A DNA stretch of 64,000 bases from Romboutsia weinsteinii (GCF_002250835.2 NZ_NOJY02000007.1:1-64000); one strand, 5' to 3'. Shown: positions 25,941 through 35,020, counted from the first letter of the stretch. Made by a program: numbers and translations. The notes: generated from the sequence alone by a model not told the origin.

Positions 25941-27044
25941 GTGGCAGAAAATAATAATGTTATAGAAGATTGGATAAGTAAAGATTTAAAATTTGCCTTA
26001 GCTAGTACCTATAATAAATCAGAAGAAAAAATTACGAAACAGTTTCTATCTACATTAAAAGAAATTGATTTAAGTTACAAAAATATTGAAGATATAAGAG
26101 GAATACAATTTGCCTTTAATGCACTAAAACTTAATTTAAGTAAAAATAATATTAGTGACGTGTCTTACTTAGGTATTTTATATAAACTTACAGATTTAGA
26201 TTTGAGTGACAATAAAATTAAAGATGTCTCTTTCTTAGTTAATATGAAGAAACTCAAAAGTATAGGCCTAGAGTGTAACAATATATCTTACATTCCAAGT
26301 TTAAATAATCTAAAGAATTTAGCTCTCATTAATGTATCTAACAATAAAATTCAAGATTTATCTTTTATAAAAACTATATGTACACATAATGTCAAAGTGA
26401 TAGCTAGTGATCAATGCGTACTATTAAATAGTGTAGTTGTAGATTATGGCGAAGATTTTACTTTTAAACCTAACATACTTTGGGATGAACATACACCTGT
26501 ACTATATGATAATGTCCAAGTGGATGGGGAATACAGTAAGCTTGAGACAGATGAAAGACCATCCTTATTATATTCAATTTCACAAATGATAGTTAAAAAC
26601 ATATGCTCAAATTGTATAATAAAGGCGGATTTTTATCACGAAGTTAATTTCTTTAAATCAGGAATACTAAGTGGTATTCTTATCCAACCAATATTGATAA
26701 AGTTATCTACAGCTTCTTTCGGGATAGAAAAGCTTAAAAAAAGTAAAATAACAGGGTGCATATACGGGTGTCTATCACTGAGTATTAGTAGTGATCGTGA
26801 GGAAACTCCAAATAATCAGTTTTTAGAAAATAAATTAATAACTCTTATAGATTCAAACGGAAATAAATTCTATAAATTTACAAAGGAAAAAGGAGAATAT
26901 AGTTTTGATGATTTATCTGCAGGTAGATATACAGTTTTATTTCCTTTTATTAGCGATTACGAATATACAACACCTAGCCTTTGCATATGCAATCTAAAAG
27001 ATGGTTTTAATTTAGAAATAAATTCAACTTTACGAAAAAAATAA
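25941..27044 (+). CDS. leaderless leucine-rich-repeat protein with C-terminal beta domain
   Basis: Predicted cytoplasmic protein-interaction scaffold, 367 residues, GTG start with AAAGGA upstream. There is no signal peptide or membrane helix. Five SDS22/internalin-like repeats of about 22 residues span about 45-150 (for example LTDLDLSDNKIKDVSFL). A middle region of about 120 residues contains several cysteines, and the C-terminus (about 265-360) resembles a Cna-B/carboxypeptidase-regulatory-like beta sandwich (ITGCIYGCLSLSI ... GEYSFDDLSAGRYTVLFPF). Such domains are usually extracellular, so the lack of a leader is odd. Partner unknown. A related leaderless LRR protein is at 42740. Confidence 0.75.
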   Translation: MAENNNVIEDWISKDLKFALASTYNKSEEKITKQFLSTLKEIDLSYKNIEDIRGIQFAFNALKLNLSKNNISDVSYLGILYKLTDLDLSDNKIKDVSFLVNMKKLKSIGLECNNISYIPSLNNLKNLALINVSNNKIQDLSFIKTICTHNVKVIASDQCVLLNSVVVDYGEDFTFKPNILWDEHTPVLYDNVQVDGEYSKLETDERPSLLYSISQMIVKNICSNCIIKADFYHEVNFFKSGILSGILIQPILIKLSTASFGIEKLKKSKITGCIYGCLSLSISSDREETPNNQFLENKLITLIDSNGNKFYKFTKEKGEYSFDDLSAGRYTVLFPFISDYEYTTPSLCICNLKDGFNLEINSTLRKK

Positions 27045-27095
27045 AAGCTTACAAAATAAAAAGCGGCACTGCCGCTTTTAACTTTGTAAGCTTTT
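27043..27095. terminator. bidirectional terminator between LRR and YitT genes
   Basis: A long hairpin (AAAGCTTACAAA...AAAAAGCGGC with GCCGCTTTTAACTTTGTAAGCTTT), A-tract before and T-tract after; it overlaps the YitT stop. Confidence 0.92.
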
Positions 27096-27938
27096 AAATC
27101 CTTCACCTAAAACTTCATGAACATTAGTTACTATAATAAATGCATTTGGATCTGTTGCCTTAACAAGTCTTTTAAGATGAACTTCTTGATTCTTAGGAAC
27201 AACTACAAGTAGTATATCTTTTTTTTCATCAGTATATCCACCTTTACCATCTAAAATAGTAAGTCCTCTATCTAGGTCATTAGTTATTGCAGTTCTAAGT
27301 TTTTCTGATTCATTTGAAATAATAAATAATCCTTTAGAATAATCAAAACCTTCCATTATTGCATCAGCTATCTTAACAATTACATAAAGAGCGATTGCAG
27401 AATAAAGAGCTGTTTCTATGTTCTTATTTACTATACCTGATGAAATAACTACAATGCCATCTAAACAAGTCATAAATTTAGTGACTTTTATTCCTGGGAA
27501 TTTTTTACTTAAAATAAGAGCTATTAAATCTGTTCCACCTGTAGAACCATCTACCATAAAAACAATACCAATACCTATTCCAACAAATATTGCACCACAT
27601 ATTGATGCAAGTAAAACATCTTCCGTTACAGTGATATTTGATAAAGGTGAAGTTAATTTAATAAGTGCAGAGAATAAAACAGTACCAATTAATGTTTTAA
27701 TAGAGTTCTTCTTTCCTAATATCTTAAAAGCGAATAGTACTAATGGCACACCTATAATAAGCATTATACTAGAGACCGAAATGCCAGTAAGTTTATTAAG
27801 TACTACAGACATACCACTAAGGCCTCCTGGAGCTATTGTATTAGGCTTTAGGAACATATTAATACCAATACTCATAGATATACATCCGATTATTAACCCC
27901 AATGCTTCTATTATAATAGAAGATTTATATTTTTTCAT
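27078..27938 (-). CDS. YitT family membrane protein (DUF161/DUF2179)
   Basis: Membrane protein of 286 residues. The first ~200 residues hold about five helices, including two DUF161-type units (GINMFLKPNTIAPGGLSGMSV and the GSTGGTDLIALILSKKFPGI segment). The last ~80 residues form the soluble DUF2179 ligand-binding-like domain (ALRTAITNDLDRGLTILDGKGGYTDEKKDILLVVV split by the usual turn). Members are widespread in Firmicutes; the transported substrate is unknown. RBS AAGGAGG, 8 nt before ATG. Confidence 0.92.
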   Translation of the reverse strand: MKKYKSSIIIEALGLIIGCISMSIGINMFLKPNTIAPGGLSGMSVVLNKLTGISVSSIMLIIGVPLVLFAFKILGKKNSIKTLIGTVLFSALIKLTSPLSNITVTEDVLLASICGAIFVGIGIGIVFMVDGSTGGTDLIALILSKKFPGIKVTKFMTCLDGIVVISSGIVNKNIETALYSAIALYVIVKIADAIMEGFDYSKGLFIISNESEKLRTAITNDLDRGLTILDGKGGYTDEKKDILLVVVPKNQEVHLKRLVKATDPNAFIIVTNVHEVLGEGFKSLQS

Positions 27939-28089
27939 GAAAATTACCTCCTTAATCTGTCAATTTTATATTATAACAATAAAGGCTTGTTTTTTGAAGT
28001 ACTTTGTTTTACTATTTTTAATTATAGGGGGAAACTTAAAAACTGAGTAAACAAAATTTTAATAAAATATTAAAGGGGAATGATTTTAT

Positions 28090-28410
28090 ATGAAGGTTAC
28101 TTTACCAAGTACAGCGGTAGATATATTAAAAGATATATTAAAGGATAATCAAGATAGACCAGACAATATAAGGGTTTACTTTTCAGGTAATGGTTGTTGC
28201 GGACCATCATTTGGTCTTGCATTAGATGAGCAAAAAGATAGTGATATAACTTGCGAAGTGAATGATTTAAAATTCATTATGACAAAAGAAGAGTACGATC
28301 AATACGGAGATATTGTAATTGAGGATACAGAATATGGCTTCAGAGTAGCACCAGAGAACATAGAAGAAGGTAGCGGATGCGGTGGAGGATGTTCTGGCTG
28401 CGGTCAATAA
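28090..28410 (+). CDS. HesB/IscA-like Fe-S family protein
   Basis: Small protein of 106 residues related to the HesB/IscA A-type carrier fold and to the clostridial HesB-like (seleno)proteins. Visible features: SGNGCCGPSFGLALDEQ (Cys 37-38 region), the strand VNDLKFIMTKEEYD, and a C-terminal tail rich in Gly and Cys (GSGCGGGCSGCGQ). Some clostridial homologues use selenocysteine in the Cys-Cys-Gly-Pro region; here the codons are ordinary Cys. Probably binds iron, Fe-S or another thiolate ligand; the physiological role is unknown. RBS AAAGGGGAATGA. Terminator at 28419. Confidence 0.85.
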   Translation: MKVTLPSTAVDILKDILKDNQDRPDNIRVYFSGNGCCGPSFGLALDEQKDSDITCEVNDLKFIMTKEEYDQYGDIVIEDTEYGFRVAPENIEEGSGCGGGCSGCGQ

Positions 28411-28418
28411 TAATATAT

Positions 28419-28455
28419 AAAGGATACTAGCTATGATTAGTATCCTTTTTTATTT
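28419..28455 (+). terminator. terminator after the HesB-like gene
   Basis: AAAGGATACTA pairs with TAGTATCCTTT, followed by a T-run. Confidence 0.88.
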
Positions 28456-28532
28456 TTTCACAATTAATTGCATAAACTATCGAAATGAAGTTATAATTAG
28501 TAAGGTGAATTTTATATACAAGGAGATATGAC

Positions 28533-29171
28533 ATGAGAAGACGAAAAGTAAAAGGTGCAGATGAGAAGTTATTAAGCTATAAAGATTACGTTATTAAAGA
28601 AAATATTGAAGAAATGAAAGGTAAGTGGAGTGTTCATTTTGAAAATAATAATCCTATACATGTAGAATTTGGAACTGGTCGTGGAAAATTTATAACAACT
28701 TTAGCTAAGCAAAATCCTAATATAAACTATATAGCAATGGAGATAAAAGAAGAAGTACTTGTAAAAGCAGTTGAAAAAGCTGATGAAAACAATTTAGACA
28801 ATATATTATTTGTTTGGGGAAATGTAAACAATATACTAGATTACTTCGATGAAAAAGAAATAGATAGAGTATATGTAAACTTCTGTGATCCGTGGCCAAA
28901 AACTAGATGGGCGAAAAGAAGACTAACACATACTAACTTCTTAAATAAATATGATAAAATACTAAACGCAGATGGAGAAATACATTTTAAAACAGACAAT
29001 GAGAAGCTATTTGAATTTACGTTAAATGAAATTGCATCAGATGGATGGGCATTAAAAAATATATCGCTTAATTTAGCTGAAAGTGACTATAATGAAAATG
29101 TAACTACTGAATACGAAGATAAATTTATGTCTCAAGGTATGAAAATTTATAGATGTGAAGCTAAGAAGTAA
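28533..29171 (+). CDS. trmB: tRNA (guanine-N7-)-methyltransferase
   Basis: Methylates G46 of tRNA variable loops using SAM. 212 residues; SAM-binding motif VEFGTGRGKFITTLA at about 48-62, the acidic MEIKEE, and the signature DPWPKTRWAKRRLTHTNFL (about 118-136) with the conserved catalytic/structural residues; C-terminal TTEYEDKFMSQGMKIYRCEA as in the family. RBS AAGGAGATATGAC. Monocistronic by position; a LexA-like box lies 36 bp after its stop with no gene attached. Confidence 0.96.
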   Translation: MRRRKVKGADEKLLSYKDYVIKENIEEMKGKWSVHFENNNPIHVEFGTGRGKFITTLAKQNPNINYIAMEIKEEVLVKAVEKADENNLDNILFVWGNVNNILDYFDEKEIDRVYVNFCDPWPKTRWAKRRLTHTNFLNKYDKILNADGEIHFKTDNEKLFEFTLNEIASDGWALKNISLNLAESDYNENVTTEYEDKFMSQGMKIYRCEAKK

Positions 29172-29206
29172 ACAAAAACTATATTAATGCCATATTTAGC
29201 ATGCGG

Positions 29207-29218
29207 GAACAAATGTTC
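29207..29218. promoter_or_regulatory. orphan LexA-type box
   Basis: GAACAAATGTTC is a perfect match to the clostridial LexA consensus, but it lies between the convergent trmB and 92-aa genes with no promoter or gene directly attached. Confidence 0.4.
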
Positions 29219-29260
29219 TGGTACGGTAATTTATATAACAATACTATAAATTACAAATAT

Positions 29261-29305
29261 AAAAAAGGACTATCTTAAATTAATTTTAGGATAGTCCTTT
29301 TTTAT
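29261..29305. terminator. bidirectional terminator between trmB and the 92-aa gene
   Basis: AAAAAAGGACTATC...GATAGTCCTTTTTT with a short AT-rich loop; overlaps the stop codon of the leftward gene. Confidence 0.9.
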
Positions 29306-29583
29306 TAAAACATTCCATTTTTACGACTAGTAGCATAAACGCCCATCATTACAACTATAGAATATAAAGCGTATAAGAAAATTCTTATATTTTGAATGTC
29401 AAATCCAATAATATCAAAGTTATCTTTAGTCTCTGGTAGTATAACTAATATAGCTGAGATAGCAATAAGAAGTGGATTTATAACTATTTGCTTATCCGTT
29501 CTTAAAATCATTATCTTACCAATCCAAACTATAGATAAAATTAAAAATAATATCTTAAGTATAAACTCAATGGTGTCTAACAT
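29305..29583 (-). CDS. 92-aa predicted membrane protein
   Basis: Not recognised. Three hydrophobic helices are visible: FILKILFLILSIVWIGKIMIL near the N-terminus (split here as residues ~7-27), LLIAISAILVILP in the middle and IFLYALYSIVVMMGVYAT near the C-terminus, ending SRKNGMF. The ATG at 29583 has GGGGAG 8 nt upstream; an in-frame TTG at 29589 is less likely. Single gene, convergent with trmB. Confidence 0.65.
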   Translation of the reverse strand: MLDTIEFILKILFLILSIVWIGKIMILRTDKQIVINPLLIAISAILVILPETKDNFDIIGFDIQNIRIFLYALYSIVVMMGVYATSRKNGMF

Positions 29584-29750
29584 AATCAACGCTCCCCTTT
29601 ACTCAGTGGATTTATTTGTATTGTTACCATATTAATCATATTTAATCAAAATAGTCTTAATTTACCATAATAAAAAGTATACACAAAAAAGTATTGTAAT
29701 ACAATAATTTGATTACAATATAATTATAATAAAAAATAGGAGGTAATATT

Positions 29751-29951
29751 TTGTGTATTCATTCTTTTAATAATAACTTAGAAAAACAAAATTTCACTTA
29801 CGAAGAATATGATATTTTGAGTTCTATTTATAAATCTATTGAATCTAATGATAGAGAGACAGCAATAGATCTAACAAATAAACTTATTTCATTACAAACT
29901 AGAGATGAGGATATAACAGCTCTTAAACTTGCGATTGAAAGTCTTATATAA
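29751..29951 (+). CDS. 66-aa hypothetical protein
   Basis: Unrecognised small soluble helical protein. It uses a TTG start with a full AGGAGG 7 nt upstream, and a terminator hairpin follows the stop directly. The composition is charged and helical (YEEYDILSSIYKSI, DRETAIDLTNKLI), similar in size to small regulatory or spore-associated helical proteins, but I cannot name a family. Confidence 0.6.
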   Translation: MCIHSFNNNLEKQNFTYEEYDILSSIYKSIESNDRETAIDLTNKLISLQTRDEDITALKLAIESLI

Positions 29952-29952
29952 C

Positions 29953-29993
29953 AAAAGCTTCCTATAAAATAGGAGGCTTTTTGTTATTAATAT
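29953..29993 (+). terminator. terminator after the 66-aa gene
   Basis: AAAGCTTCCTAT pairs with ATAGGAGGCTTT around a 3-5 nt loop (one G-T), followed by T residues. Confidence 0.85.
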
Positions 29994-30060
29994 GGAATAG
30001 ATATAATTATAAAGATAGAATCATATTAATTAATATATGGTTTTTAAGGGGGGGAATTGA

Positions 30061-30822
30061 ATGAGCTCTAAATTTTTAAATTGGTATTCTCAAGCTTTAG
30101 GATCTGCAATAGGACTTATAGCCTGTATCTATGCATACTTAAACGGAGATATGTTTGTATATAATAATATTGGAGGTAACTTTGACTCACTGAGCTTTGG
30201 AGGTATGTTATCAAGTTATACTTTATTTCCTCTTTGCATACTAACTCTATTACTTTCAATTATGAAATCTTATATGCTGGGTAAGATGATATGCAAGATA
30301 TCATTGGATAGATTTAATATGGCTATAAGTATAATTACAGTTATAATTGGTTTACTTGGAACTGGTGTGAACTTTTTAATTCCGTCTTTACTAATTTTAC
30401 TGTCTCCTCTTACTACACTTGCTAAACTAATAGTACATAATTTTAATGAAAAAAGTAAAGATTCAAGAAATCCAGAACTTGCATCATGCTCTGCTCAAGG
30501 TGATATTGTAGTAGCAGAAGAGTGTACTGAAAATTTAAATAGTTTTAATAAAATAGAATCGAGTGTAGAAGTTAGTTCGCAATATAGTTGTGATGATGGT
30601 AAAGGTGCTAAGAATCCGATTCAAGAACAAATGTTCGACGAGCGTGAAAATAGCATGTTATGCAATGAAAACAAAAAAGATAAAAAATACTTAGCTAGAA
30701 AAAATATGGCTATAGATTTAATCAACAAAGATGCCTCAATTGACTTTATATCAGATATATCAGGGCTGACTTTAGATGAAATAAGTATCATTAAAAGTGA
30801 ATCTAATGCTATAAATAGTTAG
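30061..30822 (+). CDS. membrane protein with C-terminal helical tail
   Basis: 253 residues, function unknown. The first ~125 residues hold four hydrophobic segments (about 12-28, 55-75, 88-112, and 115-125). A polar, low-complexity linker (about 130-205) follows. The end (KKYLARKNMAIDLINKD-xxx-DFISDISGLTLDEISIIKSE) resembles the short helical 'xISxxTGLsxeEI' tail found at the C-terminus of many nuclease and transposase-related proteins, here attached to a membrane anchor. RBS GGGGGGG. The DNA for the linker contains a perfect LexA-like box at 30625. Downstream terminator at 30821. Confidence 0.65.
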   Translation: MSSKFLNWYSQALGSAIGLIACIYAYLNGDMFVYNNIGGNFDSLSFGGMLSSYTLFPLCILTLLLSIMKSYMLGKMICKISLDRFNMAISIITVIIGLLGTGVNFLIPSLLILLSPLTTLAKLIVHNFNEKSKDSRNPELASCSAQGDIVVAEECTENLNSFNKIESSVEVSSQYSCDDGKGAKNPIQEQMFDERENSMLCNENKKDKKYLARKNMAIDLINKDASIDFISDISGLTLDEISIIKSESNAINS

Positions 30823-30855
30823 TGCCGATAAAATAATCGGCACTTTTTCTTTTAG
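30821..30855 (+). terminator. terminator before the acc operon
   Basis: AGTGCCGAT pairs with ATCGGCACT, then a long T-rich tract. Confidence 0.92.
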
Positions 30856-30897
30856 ATTTTATTTTTTTGTGATATAATATTAGCACCAGGTAATAAT
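30850..30897 (+). promoter_or_regulatory. accBCDA promoter with FapR-like operator
   Basis: A perfect -10 TATAAT (30873-30878) has a poor -35 (TTTTAG, 30850-30855). Overlapping the start site is the dyad ATTAGCACCAGGTAATAAT (30879-30897), symmetric as ATTA..ACC.GGT..TAAT. This resembles the FapR operator (ATTAGTACC..GGTACTAAT type). Repression by FapR relieved by malonyl-CoA would provide feedback on the enzyme that makes malonyl-CoA; this is inference from motif and location. Confidence 0.6.
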
Positions 30898-30913
30898 ACG
30901 AGGGGGTAAATAA

Positions 30914-31366
30914 ATGAAAACAAACGAAATTAAAGATTTATTAAAATTTATAGATTCTACAAACTTAACTTCAGTAAAGCTAGACTTAGAAGGTATTAAG
31001 TTAGAGGTGTCAAAAACAAATTCACAAGTAGAATATAAATATGCTGAGAAATCAGAAGCTACAGATTTTAACTATCAAGAAGAGATAAGCGCAGAAAGAG
31101 AAGTAGAAGTACATGATGATGAAAAGACTTCTTTTGTTGTAGCACCATTAATAGGAACATTCTATGCTTCACCAAGCCCACAAGACGAAAATTTCGTAAA
31201 AATAGGTGATATAGTTGAAATAGGCGATACACTTTGTATACTTGAAGCTATGAAGCTTATGAACGAAATAACAAGTGAAGTAAGAGGAGAAGTAATTGAT
31301 ATTCTAGTAAAAAACGAAGATTTAGTAGAATATGATCAGCCTTTATTTAAAATAAAATCATTCTAG
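30914..31366 (+). CDS. accB: acetyl-CoA carboxylase biotin carboxyl carrier protein
   Basis: Carries the carboxylated biotin between AccC and AccDA for malonyl-CoA synthesis. 150 residues: an N-terminal helical part (residues 1-35, IKDLLKFIDSTNLTSVKL), a flexible linker (36-72), and a C-terminal biotinyl domain with APLIGTFYASPSP and the biotin site EAMKLMNEI (Lys114). RBS GAGGGGG. First gene of accBCDA; 14 bp before accC. Confidence 0.96.
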   Translation: MKTNEIKDLLKFIDSTNLTSVKLDLEGIKLEVSKTNSQVEYKYAEKSEATDFNYQEEISAEREVEVHDDEKTSFVVAPLIGTFYASPSPQDENFVKIGDIVEIGDTLCILEAMKLMNEITSEVRGEVIDILVKNEDLVEYDQPLFKIKSF

Positions 31367-31380
31367 ATTGGAGGAAATAT

Positions 31381-32739
31381 ATGATAAAGAAAATATTAAT
31401 AGCTAATAGAGGAGATATAGCCGTTAGAATAATTAGAACATGTAAAGAAATGGGTATACAGACTGTAGCTATATATTCTGAAGCTGATAGAGAATGTGTA
31501 CATAGATACTTAGCAGATGAATCTATATGTATAGGACCTAATAATATCAGCAAGAGCTATAACAATATAGACAATATAATTTATCTAGCACTAAAGTTGA
31601 ACTGTGATGCTATTCATCCTGGATTTGGTTTTTTATCTGAAAATGCTGAATTCGCAGGTAGATGTGAAGAAAACAATATAATACTAATCGGTCCAACAAA
31701 AGAACAAATGATATTAATGGGTGATAAATCTCGTGCAAGGCAAACTATGATAGACTTGAATGTTCCTGTAGTTTTAGGATCAAAAGAGGTGTTAAAAAGT
31801 AAAGAAGAAGCACTTAGTTTAGCAAATGAGATTGGATATCCTGTGATGATAAAGGCCTCTAATGGAGGTGGTGGAAAGGGTATGAGAATAATTAATTCTC
31901 CTGATGAAGTTTTCTCTAGTTATGAATTAGCAAGTGCTGAAGCTTTGGCTGCATTTTCTAATAGTGACTTATATATGGAAAAATATATCGAAAACCCTAG
32001 ACACATAGAAGTTCAAGTATTTGGAGATAAGTTTTCAAATGCAATACACTTAGGTGGTAGAGATTGCTCTATGCAAAGAAGAAATCAAAAGGTTATAGAA
32101 GAATCATTAAGCGATTATCTTAGTGATGAAGAAAAAAACAATTTATATAATACAGCTTTAAGCATAGTAAAAGGAGTTGGATATATAGGTGCTGGTACTA
32201 TTGAGTTTATAGTGGACAGCTCTAAAAACTTTTATTTCATTGAAATGAATACAAGGATTCAGGTTGAGCACCCAGTAACTGAGATGATTACAGGAATAGA
32301 TTTAATAAAGTTACAAATATCTATAGCAGATAATAAGCCTATTCCTTTTAGACAAGAAGAGGTTGTGTTTAGAGGTCATGCTATAGAATGCAGAATAAAT
32401 GCTGAGGACGCTTCTAAGGACTTCAAGCCATCTCCAGGTGAGATAACATCATTAAACATTCCTGGCGGGTTTGGAGTGCGTTTTGATACGTTTGTGTACA
32501 CAGGATATACTATACCACCTCTTTATGATTCAATGATTGGAAAACTTATATGCTGGGGTGAAAATAGAGAAGAATGTATAAATAGAATGAATAGGGCTCT
32601 TGATGAAATAATAATTAGTGGAGTAGAGACTAACGTTGAGTTTCAAAAATCGCTTATAAATAGTAATGCATTTATAAATGACACTCATTATACAAAGTTT
32701 ATTGAAAATAATTTTATCAAAGCTCTTAGTATCGTATAA
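31381..32739 (+). CDS. accC: biotin carboxylase subunit
   Basis: ATP-dependent carboxylation of biotin on AccB. 452 residues, normal length. N-terminal KKILIANRGDIAVRIIRTCKEMGI, HPGFGFLSENAEFA, the glycine-rich ATP lid KASNGGGGKGMRI, the EKYIENPRHIEVQVFGD and MNTRIQVEHPVTEM segments and the C-terminal HAIECRINAED are intact. ATG with TTGGAGGA upstream. Confidence 0.98.
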   Translation: MIKKILIANRGDIAVRIIRTCKEMGIQTVAIYSEADRECVHRYLADESICIGPNNISKSYNNIDNIIYLALKLNCDAIHPGFGFLSENAEFAGRCEENNIILIGPTKEQMILMGDKSRARQTMIDLNVPVVLGSKEVLKSKEEALSLANEIGYPVMIKASNGGGGKGMRIINSPDEVFSSYELASAEALAAFSNSDLYMEKYIENPRHIEVQVFGDKFSNAIHLGGRDCSMQRRNQKVIEESLSDYLSDEEKNNLYNTALSIVKGVGYIGAGTIEFIVDSSKNFYFIEMNTRIQVEHPVTEMITGIDLIKLQISIADNKPIPFRQEEVVFRGHAIECRINAEDASKDFKPSPGEITSLNIPGGFGVRFDTFVYTGYTIPPLYDSMIGKLICWGENREECINRMNRALDEIIISGVETNVEFQKSLINSNAFINDTHYTKFIENNFIKALSIV

Positions 32740-32753
32740 GGAGTATATTAATT

Positions 32754-33650
32754 ATGATAAAGAAGTTTCTATCTTCAAAGAAAAAATACATAACTGTTTC
32801 TTTTGATAATAAAAAGGAAAATAGTGTTAATGATAAATTTTGGATCTATTGCAAGGGTTGCGAAGAGCGAATATTTAAAAAGGAAATTGAAGATAATTTA
32901 AGTGTTTGTCCAAAATGCAGTACTCATTATAAATTAGAAGCTAGATCTAGAATTAGTCTTTTAATAGATAGAGGAAGTTTCGTAGAGTTTAATTCATATG
33001 TAGATACACAGGATCCACTTACATTTCCTAATTATATAGATAAATTAGATGTAGCTAAAAATAAGTCAAAGGAATGTGATGCTGTAATAACTGGATACGG
33101 GCGAATGTATGGTATTAAAACTGTTATATGTGTAATGAATCCTGATTTTATGATGGGTAGCATGGGATCTATTGTTGGCGATAAGATTACTTATGCAATA
33201 GAATATGCAGCTGATAATAATCTACCCATAATTATATGTTCAGCTTCTGGTGGTGCCAGGATGCAAGAAGGAATGGTATCTCTTATACAAATGGCTAAAA
33301 CGTCACAAGCTTTAGCAAAACTCGAAAAAAAATCATTGCCATATATCTCATTATTAACAGATCCTACTACTGGAGGTGTGACTGCAAGTTTCGCAATGCT
33401 TGGTGATATTATTTTAGCAGAGCCAAATGCATTAATTGGATTTGCAGGTCCAAGGGTTATAGAACAAACAATAAATCAAAAACTACCTGATGGATTCCAA
33501 TCCTCAGAATATCTACTTGAAACCGGATTTATTGATAAAATAGTAAGTAGAAGTCATCTTAAATCAAGCATTCACGAGATACTTTCTATGCATAATTTAA
33601 ATCATAATTCAAACATAGCTATACGTAAAAAGGAGGTAAATAATGCATAA
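32754..33650 (+). CDS. accD: acetyl-CoA carboxylase carboxyltransferase beta subunit
   Basis: Transfers the carboxyl group from biotin to acetyl-CoA together with AccA. 298 residues. The N-terminal zinc ribbon has four cysteines (C33, C36, C52, C55; WIYCKGCEE...VCPKCST); the crotonase-like core includes [16 protein letters not shown] and [12 protein letters not shown]. Good RBS (AAGGAG). Overlaps accA by 8 bp (ATG at 33643), consistent with stoichiometric translation. Confidence 0.97.
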   Translation: MIKKFLSSKKKYITVSFDNKKENSVNDKFWIYCKGCEERIFKKEIEDNLSVCPKCSTHYKLEARSRISLLIDRGSFVEFNSYVDTQDPLTFPNYIDKLDVAKNKSKECDAVITGYGRMYGIKTVICVMNPDFMMGSMGSIVGDKITYAIEYAADNNLPIIICSASGGARMQEGMVSLIQMAKTSQALAKLEKKSLPYISLLTDPTTGGVTASFAMLGDIILAEPNALIGFAGPRVIEQTINQKLPDGFQSSEYLLETGFIDKIVSRSHLKSSIHEILSMHNLNHNSNIAIRKKEVNNA

Positions 33651-34455
33651 TAATAATTTGAATTTATCTCCTTACGACAGGGTTGTTATAAGTAGAGATA
33701 TTAAAAGACCGACAACTCAAGACTATATAAATCTTATCACTTCAAACTTTATTGAATTACATGGAGATAGAATGTATAGAGATGATCCATCTATAGTCGC
33801 AGGAATAGGTAAAATAGGAAAACATAGCGTTACAATTATAGGTCATCAAAAAGGAAATAACCTACAAGAAAACATAGAAAGAAACTTTGGTATGCCTCAC
33901 CCAGAAGGTTATAGAAAAGCACTTAGACTTATGAAACAAGCTGAAAAGTTTAATAGACCAATAATAACATTTATTGACACTCCAGGAGCTTATTGTGGCC
34001 TAGAGGCTGAGAAGAGAGGGCAAGGAGAAGCTATTGCTAGAAACTTGCTTGAAATGAGTAAACTGTCAGTGCCTATAATCACTTTTGTAATAGGAGAAGG
34101 CGGAAGTGGAGGAGCTTTAGGCATAGGTGTTGGAAATAAAATCTGCATGCTTGAAAACTCTATTTACTCAGTAATATCACCTGAAGGATTATCCAGCATA
34201 CTATTTAAAGATTCATCAAAATCTAAGGAAGCAAGTGAAGTAATGAAGCTTACTAGTTATGACTTATATAATTTAAATATAGTAGATAAAATTATAAAAG
34301 AACCTATTGATGGAGCCCAAAAAGATGTCAAACTAGTTGCAGATAATATAAAATTATATATATTAGAGGAGCTAGGTTATTACGAAAATATTTCAAAAGA
34401 AGAGATTATATCTCAAAGATATAATAAGTTTAGAGAAATTGGGAGATGTTTGTAA
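33643..34455 (+). CDS. accA: acetyl-CoA carboxylase carboxyltransferase alpha subunit
   Basis: Partner of AccD. 270 residues, slightly shorter than the E. coli form because the N-terminal helical region is short. Core motifs: [76 protein letters not shown] and the [11 protein letters not shown] segment. RBS AAGGAGGTAAAT, overlapping the end of accD. Last gene of accBCDA; no strong terminator hairpin is seen before spoVS. Confidence 0.97.
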   Translation: MHNNNLNLSPYDRVVISRDIKRPTTQDYINLITSNFIELHGDRMYRDDPSIVAGIGKIGKHSVTIIGHQKGNNLQENIERNFGMPHPEGYRKALRLMKQAEKFNRPIITFIDTPGAYCGLEAEKRGQGEAIARNLLEMSKLSVPIITFVIGEGGSGGALGIGVGNKICMLENSIYSVISPEGLSSILFKDSSKSKEASEVMKLTSYDLYNLNIVDKIIKEPIDGAQKDVKLVADNIKLYILEELGYYENISKEEIISQRYNKFREIGRCL

Positions 34456-34609
34456 AAAAATAAAGGGATTGTGAATTATATATAGAAGTAATGAAAGATT
34501 AGAACTCTAACAATTTCTTATTTTATAATAATTATATCACTTTTTATATTATTGTTTTTGTTTTATACGTTTTAGATGGCATAAAGTATAAACAAGGGGG
34601 TAAATTGAA

Positions 34610-34870
34610 ATGGAGGTATTAAAAGTCTCATCAAAATCTAATCCTAACTCTGTAGCAGGTGCTTTAGCAGGAGTTCTTAGAGAAAAGGGGAGTGCAGAGA
34701 TACAAGCAATCGGAGCAGGAGCGCTTAACCAAGCTATAAAATCTGTAGCAATAGCAAGAGGTTTTGTAGCACCAAGCGGTATGGACCTTATCTGTATACC
34801 TGCTTTTACAGATATAAATATAGACGGCGACCAAAAAACTGCTATAAAACTTATTGTCGAACCTAGGTAG
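34610..34870 (+). CDS. spoVS: stage V sporulation protein S
   Basis: Small Alba-fold sporulation protein of 86 residues, nearly matching the family over its whole length (MEVLKVSSKSNPNSVAGALA..., the GAGALNQAIKSVAIARGFVAPSG block and FTDINIDGDQKTAIKLIVE). In Bacillus it affects septation and coat assembly. RBS CAAGGGGG. Monocistronic with a terminator at 34895-34930. Confidence 0.98.
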   Translation: MEVLKVSSKSNPNSVAGALAGVLREKGSAEIQAIGAGALNQAIKSVAIARGFVAPSGMDLICIPAFTDINIDGDQKTAIKLIVEPR

Positions 34871-34894
34871 TAGGTCATAAATATTTATTAATAT

Positions 34895-34932
34895 GAGATG
34901 TGTGAAACTAATGTTTCTCGCATCTTTTTTTA
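34895..34932 (+). terminator. spoVS terminator
   Basis: GATGTGTGAAAC pairs with GTTTCTCGCATC (two G-T/mismatch positions, TAAT loop), followed by seven T. Confidence 0.85.
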
Positions 34933-35020
34933 TAATTTTTTTCAATTAGAATAAGTAAGCTTTACATAGGTTAATATAATTATGAAAAATAACTTTAAAG
35001 TTAAATTGAGGAGGATACTT

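Noticed and set aside
27418..28050. 210-codon rightward ORF over the YitT gene
   Set aside because: The leftward YitT protein matches its family over the whole length and has an RBS and terminator; the rightward frame has neither.
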